Positions 58,601 to 64,000 of a stretch of 64,000 nucleotides of DNA are shown piece by piece. A program made the translations under genes and the position numbers. The notes beneath the pieces were generated by a model. It saw only the letters and a list, made by a program, of their open reading frames with translations, had not been told where the DNA came from and made no database searches. Origin of the DNA: Bagarius yarrelli. Taxonomy: Eukaryota > Chordata > Actinopteri > Siluriformes > Sisoridae. Where the stretch lies: contig VCAZ01000125.1 in assembly GCA_005784505.1 (NCBI GenBank), forward strand, positions 124,001 through 188,000, written 5' to 3'. Numbering within the stretch: the first letter of the stretch is position 1; the number at the start of each line of letters is the position of its first letter.

Positions 58601-61600
58601 TTGCTCTCACTCTCTCATACTGGTCAATGGAAGTTCAGCATGGCACCTCATATCCAGCGTCATATCCAGAGGCTGTCTTTGGGAAATAGACATATGAGTG
58701 CTGCCAGCATTGGGGAGGAAAGCAAGGTCTTCAACATCCACCAGCTCCGTGATGTCATCATGGAGGAGTGGAAGAGGATTCCAGTGTCAACCTGTGACGC
58801 TCTGGTGAACTCCATGTCCAAGAGGGTTAAGGCAGTGCTGGAAAATAATGGTGGCCATATAAAAAAAATTGACATTTTGGACCCAATTTGGACATTTCCT
58901 CTTAGGGGTGTACTCACTTTTGTTGCCAGGGGTTTAGACATTAATGGCTGTGTGTTGAGCTTTTTTTGATGGGACAGCAAATTTACACTGTTACACAAGC
59001 TGTACATTCACTACTTTACATTGTAGCAGAGTTTCATTTCTTTAGTGTTTTCACATAAAAAGATATAATAAATATTTACAAAAATGTAAGGGGTGTACTC
59101 ACTTCTGTGACATACTGTAATTACATAACTTTCCTGTTAGATTGAGGCCATGTTCCAAACAACAGCATAGTAGTACGTTAGTATAACAGAATCTCTTCTA
59201 TTTCGGAATCCCACTTAATGTGTAGTGCAATTTGGGACATAGGCAAAAATTTATTTAACACCACAACGTCCTATAACCATGCAAAAATTCCAATAAAAAA
59301 GCTACTACATACCAAGTATGTGTTTACAAACAGCAAAAGGTGATTTGGACTTGCGAAAAGAGAGGAATATGTGCTCTGCATGCTGCCTCTGTTCTGTGCT
59401 GACCATGGACGGTGGTGCCTGAAAACACAAAGACATGCATACGTTTGTGAACACACTATCAATAAATCTATCTATACAATACAGATATCTATATCTATAT
59501 TCAGCACAGTTCCCAAGTTGTTTCTGAAGCTGAGAAGAAGCAGCTGGTGATCAGTATGCAATGGGACACACCCACACACAAAATGGGAGTTTAGGCCATT
59601 TTTAGAAAGGTAAGAAATTTAATCAATGAAATTACAGCACTGTTAAATTCTCTCATCCTGCTTAATACTTTATAAAAGAACCATCAGCAATATACAGTGG
59701 TACCCTGACTTGAGTCAAACATGCACGTTAGCAAGTGGAGTCATCTGATCTTCAAGGTAAATGCTGTACATCATACTTAATAATTAAACCTGGTAAAACC
59801 AGGTTATTGCAGTACATTCGATTGTACTGTTTTTTTTTATACAATATTCTTATTTATAGGTATATTTATCTTATTTTAAAACATGAAACAAAAAAAACTG
59901 CCCAGAAAGAATAAATGACAACTGTGTATTTTGATATTTATTATTTTTGTTTACCTAAAGCCTGTTTTGTCTCTAAACAAACAAAAAAATGAACATACTA
60001 CAAAATAAAAAAAAAAAAAAGATATTTGTAACCTAGTGATCAATGCTACATTCATTCAGGCTGCAACAAGGGCTCTCCTCTTTTCTTTCTCCGCCTAAAG
60101 AGTGTTGTTTTTACCTTTAAATATAGTTCGGAAAGCAAAATACTGAATAATCATTTTGTCTTCGTCCACTGCGTTCATTGATTATCGATTGTGCTTCCTT
60201 TTCCTTGGGTTATTTTGCTGTGTATAGTGTAAATGCAGATTTCTGATAAGGGTCAGTTTAAAAGTGTCAAAAAAATAAATAAATAACGAATATAGTATTC
60301 AGATTGGAATTTGCAATAAAGACACTCAGTGTAAATGTCTTGACATAAAACATGCTTTTAGTTTAATGTCTTTAATTACTGTACAGTTTCGGGGCAAAAT
60401 GTCAAGCTGTGCCCTGTTTGTCTTATTACTGTACAGTAGACGGCATACGGGCACAATGCTAACAGGACTAATTGGTACAAACTAAGACAGTTATAACCAC
60501 TTATAAATACTATTGATTTTTTAAAATTATTTATTATCAATTTTGCTGTGATAAAAGAAATACAACACAAACTTTACAGGGTGGTAAAAGCCCTTATTGT
60601 TGGGCCGTATTACACCACCCCAGCCTGGATTAATTTACCTAAACAGCACACAACCTCTCATATTTTCACATTTACCTAATCTCTAATAGGGATAGTGGTT
60701 AAGGTGTTGGACGAACCGGAAGATTGTGGGTTCGATTCTTAGTGCAATCAAGTTACCACTGCTGGGCCTCTAAAAAATACCCTTATCCCCAAATTGTTCA
60801 GTTGTATAAATTAAATAACTATAAATCACCTTGGATAAAGGCTTCTGCCAAAATGCTGTAAATGTAAATAATCCCTTACTGATCTTAAGTACTGAAATCG
60901 GTGTGCTGAACATTGTTATGTCCTTAAAACAGTTTAAGTCAGGACAGAAAAGAGTGAATACTGCCTCCCAAACCATTAAACGCAAAAGTTACTTATTTTT
61001 ATATCATAAATACCAGAACAGAGCAATGAAAACATCCTCAGACAAACCCTAAAAACTTCATTACATACAGAGGGTTTGTATGATGAAAATCATTGTGACT
61101 ATCTTTATTATAATAGATGTCATTTATGGCTGATCAACATACATTAATCAATGAATTCTACCAATTTCTTTTGATCAAAACATAACTGATACAGTTAGGA
61201 ACTTAGTCATGCGCGCGCACACACACACACACACCTAGATAATCCAAACGACTATTAATCAATTTATTGATTTAACCTGGAGTTGTTAAAAGTCCAGGTG
61301 AACAAATAAATAGTAACACAATAAAAGTATTTCAGAATTTGACTAGATAGGAATTGACCTAAATTCGGTCTGATAGTCAATGAGACTAAACCCAAAACTA
61401 AAATCGTCAGAGTTTAATCCATGATAATACATCATTAGAGAGAAAATGCGCTGTTATGACTTTGGCTACACAGACAATGTGACTTACAGTCGCTTTAACA
61501 GGAAAGGAAAATAGTGTGAATTTCAGCTGTTGACTTCTGGTCCAATTCGACTAATTTTAAAAGTTGTTCCATTGCTGGGTGATAAATTATTTACTGTTTT

Positions 61601-62308
61601 ATAAACAGTAAAATTAGACAGACAAACAGTTCTATCAAAAGGACAAATGTTTCATGGTTGGTAGGAAGACGATACGATGGTTAAGCCAACCGACTCCTGC
61701 TATTTGTTTGGTGAACGTTAGCAACAAAGTGAACTTTTTTTTTTTTTAGCTTGCTAGCTTTAGACCCCGAGTTAACTGGTCCAGCAAATTACCAAACACA
61801 CCATTAGGTTATTGAGCCCCGAACTTTATACTATACGTGTCTACATCCATCTAAATGACGACCCAGTGTCTCTTACCCAGCCGGGGAGGATCAACAGCGT
61901 GCCGTTAGCCGCGGAGCCCAAACTGTTTCGCACACTTTAACGAGGAAAGCCAGTGTAGATGCATTTATATTAAACATTACGCTTACATACGTACATATAG
62001 GACATCCGGAGAAGTGTGTTTCGTTAAGCTTTCTCTCAACAGGTAGTGTGTTACTGTGTAAGTTGTGTAAACGACATTTTTTTGCGGGATGGAGAGTGAA
62101 CCAAGCACGGCGCCACGCATCGTTCTCAGTTAGCCAAGCGTTCCGTAACCCTGACCGAGCCACGCAACACGCCCACCATTCACAATTACAATCACACTTT
62201 ATCCTATTAAAGCACACACAGGAAAAACAGCGCCGTATTTCTCACCATTAAAACTTTGGCAGCGCTTTCCAGCTGTGAAATCACTTCTGGTGTACCGAGC
62301 GCCGCCAT
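31526..62308 (-). CDS. xpo4: Exportin-4
   Basis: This is a RanGTP-dependent importin-beta-family transport receptor, built of HEAT repeats, that exports eIF5A and SMAD3 and has some import cargo. Minus-strand exons: 62308-62246, 59418-59313, 53925-53784, 53691-53553, 51198-51082, 50989-50836, 46398-46286, 42465-42308, 41246-41072, 40725-40549, 40429-40287, 40184-40039, 39718-39541, 37720-37561, 37445-37276, 34754-34580, 34068-33775, 32994-32814, 32679-32561, 32443-32313, 32119-32002, 31923-31831, 31723-31526. Total 3450 nt, 1149 aa (human 1151). Conserved stretches include VVREWILLEK, NLNAQMSSVFQRYLALANQV, SVWSSEPDLANDTVELLVTL, VNLIIEVFVEVAHKQICYLG and the end FVANVGGLLCVK. Introns 6 and 20 are U12-type. 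Four Tc1-type elements lie in introns 2, 4 and 15. Confidence 0.97.
32120..32312 (-). other. xpo4: U12-type GT-AG intron (XPO4 intron 20), 193 nt
   Basis: The donor GTATCCTTTT (32312-32303) is a full match to the minor-spliceosome consensus. The branch site TCCTTGAC matches TCCTTRAC exactly, 14 nt before the acceptor tgtgcag. The join gives MTS-MSSEISQL, as in the human protein, splitting a Ser codon after base 2. Confidence 0.92.
33372..33440. repeat. Fragment of the 27370 MITE family
   Basis: ATATCAGCATGGAAGATGTA with flanking CATGTGAC and AGTATGCAAT resembles the centre of the 27370 element. It lies in XPO4 intron 17. Confidence 0.35.
35231..36391 (+). mobile_element. Tc1-like transposon, internally deleted, 1161 bp
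   Basis: The ends CAATGCTTTGAAAAGTATTT and, in reverse, CAGTGCCTTGAAAAAGTATT are flanked by TA (35229-35230 and 36392-36393). The next 20 bases, ACACCCCTTGAACCTTTTCA, also pair across the ends. Internal remnants (WKKVLWSDETNF at about 35668, then TTCCAACAAGACAATGACCC) show it is a shorter relative of the element at 10691-12220. It is dead and lies in XPO4 intron 15. Confidence 0.9.
36397..36423. repeat. (GT)n microsatellite beside Tc1 end
   Basis: An uninterrupted GT run directly next to the right end of the Tc1-like element at 35231-36391. Confidence 0.9.
38838..38962. repeat. Degenerate CTCACTCACC repeat tract
   Basis: CACTCACCCTTTACTCACTC units repeat irregularly in XPO4 intron 13. This is simple sequence, not coding. 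Confidence 0.7.
39785..39955. repeat. Purine (A/G) tract
   Basis: About 170 bp of nearly pure A and G on the plus strand, with GAAAGCCAGAAA recurring. In XPO4 transcripts it is a pyrimidine tract in intron 12, between exons 13 and 12. Open frames on both strands here (for example 39782-40270, partly exon 12) come from base composition. Confidence 0.85.
40515..40542. repeat. (GGAT)n microsatellite beside XPO4 exon 10
   Basis: Tandem GGAT units begin only about 7 bp past the exon 10 donor (40548-40547), inside intron 10. Confidence 0.9.
42466..46285 (-). other. xpo4: XPO4 intron 7, 3.8 kb, no exon seen
   Basis: This is one of the few long stretches free of recognisable transposons. It has moderate base composition and no protein-like exon on the XPO4 strand. 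On the plus strand a TATATAAA (42847-42854) lies about 410 bp upstream of a Kozak-like ATG (43260) with a 77-codon frame; neither is supported by homology. Such repeat-poor introns can hold enhancers, but I cannot show it. Confidence 0.4.
46714..46753. repeat. (GA)n microsatellite
   Basis: A run of GA dinucleotides with a few GGG interruptions in XPO4 intron 6. Confidence 0.9.
46975..47014. repeat. (GT)n microsatellite, 20 units
   Basis: An uninterrupted GT run in XPO4 intron 6. The 138-codon frame that spans this and the GA run is spurious. Confidence 0.95.
51046..51076. repeat. (AAAT)n microsatellite
   Basis: AAAT-type tandem repeats in XPO4 intron 5 immediately beside the exon 5 donor (51081-51080). 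Confidence 0.85.
51358..52603 (+). mobile_element. Tc1-like transposon, 5'-truncated
   Basis: The right end GGGGTGTACTCACTTCTGTG, followed by ACATACTG, is shared with the element at 58268-59117 and is followed by TA. The left side begins abruptly at ATTTGGTGTTATTGCTCTCA, so the 5' inverted repeat is missing. A (TA)n(CA)n run adjoins the right end. It lies in XPO4 intron 4. Confidence 0.88.
51408..52357 (+). pseudogene. Broken Tc1-like transposase
   Basis: It starts MAPHGKELSEDLKKKIVALY with the helix-turn-helix (GYKTIAKTLKLSCSAVANTI). After about 50 residues the frame shifts, then WSHETKINLF, VKHGGGSVMVWGSMSAAGTG and the LNPIEHLWGI region appear in different frames. It ends near 52357. Frame changes make it inactive, although the block order is complete. 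Confidence 0.88.
52604..52668. repeat. (TA)n(CA)n compound microsatellite
   Basis: TA dinucleotides followed by CA dinucleotides directly at the right end of the Tc1-like element. Confidence 0.95.
54715..54920 (+). repeat. SINE-like element of another subfamily
   Basis: CTGGGTTCAAGCCCCAACAC contains a B-box. AGTCCTTGAGCAAGACCCTT, AACCC and GGGGCACTGTATCATAGCTG follow, with a tail ending near GTGACAAAATAAAGG. The 5' head with the A-box is unclear. It lies in XPO4 intron 2. Confidence 0.6.
56181..57747 (+). mobile_element. Complete Tc1-like transposon, 1567 bp, inactive
   Basis: The element begins CACTGCTCAAAAAAATAAAG and ends with the exact reverse complement, for 27 perfect terminal bases plus imperfect extension to about 40. 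It has TA on both sides (56179-56180 and 57748-57749), the normal Tc1 target duplication. This is the intact-ended relative of the truncated copy at 7077-8201. It lies in XPO4 intron 2. Confidence 0.95.
56462..57489 (+). pseudogene. Tc1-like transposase, frameshifted
   Basis: The ATG at 56462 begins MRRSLQPTQVAG. A small deletion compared with the other copy shifts frame at once, and further shifts follow. The blocks are otherwise in order: TSMRAVARRFAV, AQTVRNRLHKGGMRARRP, FTDESRFTL (first catalytic Asp region), MQDNARPHVAG (second Asp) and DWPARSPDLNPIGHIWDIM. In the last block the usual catalytic Glu of the DD34E triad reads Gly. It ends at a TGA at 57487-57489. Confidence 0.92.
58268..59117 (+). 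mobile_element. Tc1-derived element with about 241-bp TIRs, 850 bp
   Basis: The left arm 58268-58508 and the right arm 58877-59117 are near-perfect reverse complements over about 241 bp, each starting CAGTATGTCACAGAAGTGAG from the outside, with TA at both ends. The 368-bp middle keeps only the start (MAPH) and the last part of the transposase (VNSMSKRVKAVLENNGGHIK), so it is an internal-deletion derivative of the 51358-52603 family. It lies in XPO4 intron 2. Confidence 0.93.
60683..60868 (+). repeat. tRNA-derived SINE
   Basis: ATAGTGGTTAAGGTGTTGGA, then GTGGGTTCGATTCTTAG (B-box), GTTACCACTGCTGGGCCTCT and TCACCTTGGATAAAGGCTTC show a copy of the 24520 family. It lies in XPO4 intron 1. Confidence 0.8.
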
Positions 62309-62375
62309 AATGGTCTCTGTTCAATGACGCGCCACGCACTGCATTGTGGGATTGAACTGTAGCGCAGGCCAATGG
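62309..62375 (-). promoter_or_regulatory. xpo4: XPO4 promoter with ZNF143-like site and CCAAT
   Basis: Just upstream of the XPO4 ATG, the minus strand reads TCCCACAATGC (62351-62341), matching the core of the ZNF143/SBF motif (CCCANNATGC). A CCAAT lies at 62369-62373 on the plus strand. No TATA box is seen, which suits a housekeeping gene. Motif matches only. Confidence 0.45.
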
Positions 62376-62377
62376 CT

Positions 62378-62482
62378 GCGTTCAAACTCGCATACTAGTT
62401 TACTAAACAGCATGCAAAAGTAGTGCGCAACCGAAGCGGACTAAATACACTAACATACTACTTAGTACTGTAGTATGCAATT
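62378..62482. repeat. MITE fragment beside XPO4 promoter
   Basis: GTTCAAACTCGCATACTAGT and TACTTAGTACTGTAGTATGC resemble TACT/GTATGC-rich MITEs such as the one at 27370. It abuts the promoter region, which suggests insertion close to the XPO4 transcription start. Confidence 0.4.
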
Positions 62483-62678
62483 GTCCACCCAGTCAATGAT
62501 TTCTGATAAGCAACATTTGTCCAAAGTTCTGTAATATTATATATAGTTAATTTTTGTAATATTATATACAAAGTTAAGTTAAAGTTAACTTAACTTTGAT
62601 AAACATTTTTATACCTACTGTCCACTTTATTTGGAATACATATACATACATTAATTTATGTTATTAAATCAAAGATTC

Positions 62679-62966
62679 TACAAGATCCCTAACTTTGTGA
62701 AAGTGTACAACTATGCACAAGTGTGGGAATTAAAGGGTAGTCACACCAAATGTTAATTTGATTCAGATTGTTAATCTGTTTTCTAACTCAGACCTTGGCT
62801 AATTTAGTTTACAGAATTTACTACACTACTGGCATGTCTATCTGAGGAAACCAATGAACTTAAAAAAAATAACTCCACGCAGACATGCACACAGATCACA
62901 AATCTTTTCAGAAATTATTATCTAGTCATTTACAAATCATTCAAGAAATGTTATATCATTTTAAAT
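62679..62966. repeat. Direct repeat, copy 1
   Basis: About 285 bp starting TACAAGATCCCTAACTTTGT, nearly identical and in the same orientation to 63471-63747. It differs by an extra segment near TTAAAAAAAATAACTCCA and by a few substitutions. It contains no ORF. Confidence 0.92.
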
Positions 62967-63106
62967 GATATAAACTTTATTGGAATACCTATACATACAT
63001 TAATTTATGTTATTTAATCAATTTATCTAGTCCTAAAAGAATTTCAATACAATTCTGAAAATCCCAGGATATTTCTTGCAGTTTCTGCAATAATTAAACT
63101 ATAGTG

Positions 63107-63190
63107 TTTTTTCCCCACCTATCCAGAGCAGCTTACATTTAGATCATTTATACAACTGACCAATTGGGGGTTAAGGGTCTTTGTATGCTT
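63107..63190 (-). repeat. SINE tail fragment, minus orientation
   Basis: TATCCAGAGCAGCTTACATT and GGGGGTTAAGGGTCTTTG are the reverse of the SINE tail and body. It lies between the two direct repeats. Confidence 0.55.
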
Positions 63191-63470
63191 TAACAAAGAT
63201 TAAATGAAATTAGATTCATTTCTTGATCTAAATCTTCAGAAAAACATAACACACTATTTATTGTTCTATTGTATTGTTCTATCCATGTTTAAAATTTTTA
63301 GTATGATATTTTATGCAGATGCACTCCCCTTAAAAAATCACCACAATCATTCTAAAATAAAAAAAATCTGCACCAATACAGCTAATCAAATCATCTGGTG
63401 ACATTTTTTCATATCACAATATCGTTTTTTTCAATATCGTGCAGCCCTAATCTGAACCTGATTCTGATCC

Positions 63471-63747
63471 TACAAGATCCCTAACTTTGTGAAAGTGTAC
63501 AACTATGCACAAGTGTGGGAATTAAAGGGTAGTCACACCAAATATTAATTTGATTCAGATTTTTATTCTGTTTTCTAACTCAGACCTTGGCTAATTTAGT
63601 TTACAGAATTTACTACACTACTGGCATGTCTATCTGAGGAAACCAATGAACTCGCAGACATGCACACAGATCACAAATCTTTTCAGAAATTATTATCTAG
63701 TCAATTACAAATCATTCAAGAAATAATAAATTTTATATCATTTTAAA
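63471..63747. repeat. Direct repeat, copy 2
   Basis: The second copy of 62679-62966, beginning TACAAGATCCCTAACTTTGT. It lacks about 17 bp present in copy 1 and has a small insertion near AAATAATAAATTT. The remaining sequence to 64000 is AT-rich with nothing recognised. Confidence 0.92.
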
Positions 63748-64000
63748 CCCTTCTTGATAAGCCCATATTAAAAAACGATGCAGACAATATAATTAATTTA
63801 TTTAATTTAATTTAGGAATATACATTTACACATGTGAGAACAGTGGAAGCATATTTAACAAATTTTTTGGTACATATATGTATGTAAAAATCTATGAATC
63901 CAAATATTTACTGTCTGTAATACTGAAAATACAGAGGTTCAAAGGTTAGCTAAGAAAAAAATGGAAAATAATAGATACAAAAAATATGTATATCTGTATA

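Overview
The window is vertebrate nuclear DNA, almost certainly from a teleost fish. It is AT-rich. Genes are split into many short exons with GT-AG introns, microsatellites are common, and the introns carry several families of decayed Tc1/mariner transposons, their MITEs and tRNA-derived SINEs. An otophysan such as a catfish would fit, but that is a guess. Coding exons were found by translating both strands, matching conserved protein families and requiring every splice junction to keep frame. All five gene models close to an open frame from ATG to stop with lengths near those of the human orthologues.

Layout: CRYL1 (minus, 1372-13953, 8 coding exons, 315 aa) lies head to head with IFT88 (plus, 14765-24122, 25 coding exons, 823 aa) across an 811-bp divergent promoter holding a candidate RFX X-box. 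IL17D follows (plus, 25581-26290, 2 exons, 209 aa) and converges on EEF1AKMT1 (minus, 26800-28902, 4 exons, 219 aa). XPO4 (minus, 31526-62308, 23 exons, 1149 aa) fills the right half with its large introns. The order CRYL1-IFT88-IL17D-EEF1AKMT1-XPO4 is the same as on human chromosome 13q12. The genes share no pathway: sugar metabolism, ciliary transport, cytokine, eEF1A lysine methylation and nuclear export. They form an old syntenic block, not a functional cluster.

The most interesting signals are in splicing. Three introns carry the marks of the minor (U12-type) spliceosome: an AT-AC intron and a GT-AG intron in XPO4, and an 82-bp GT-AG intron in IFT88. Two more introns (CRYL1 intron 6, IFT88 intron 18) need GC donors. 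IFT88 intron 23 holds two unannotated in-frame candidate cassette exons, of 54 and 18 nt. Between IFT88 and IL17D there is an unexplained protein-like exon (25271-25464) in the same splice phase as the IFT88 last exon.

Mobile DNA: at least four Tc1-like families are present in different states of decay. They include a TA-flanked 1567-bp copy with an altered catalytic position, a 5'-truncated copy and an internally deleted 850-bp relative with about 241-bp inverted repeats, plus several MITEs and SINE copies on both strands. No CRISPR array, rRNA gene or functional tRNA gene was seen.
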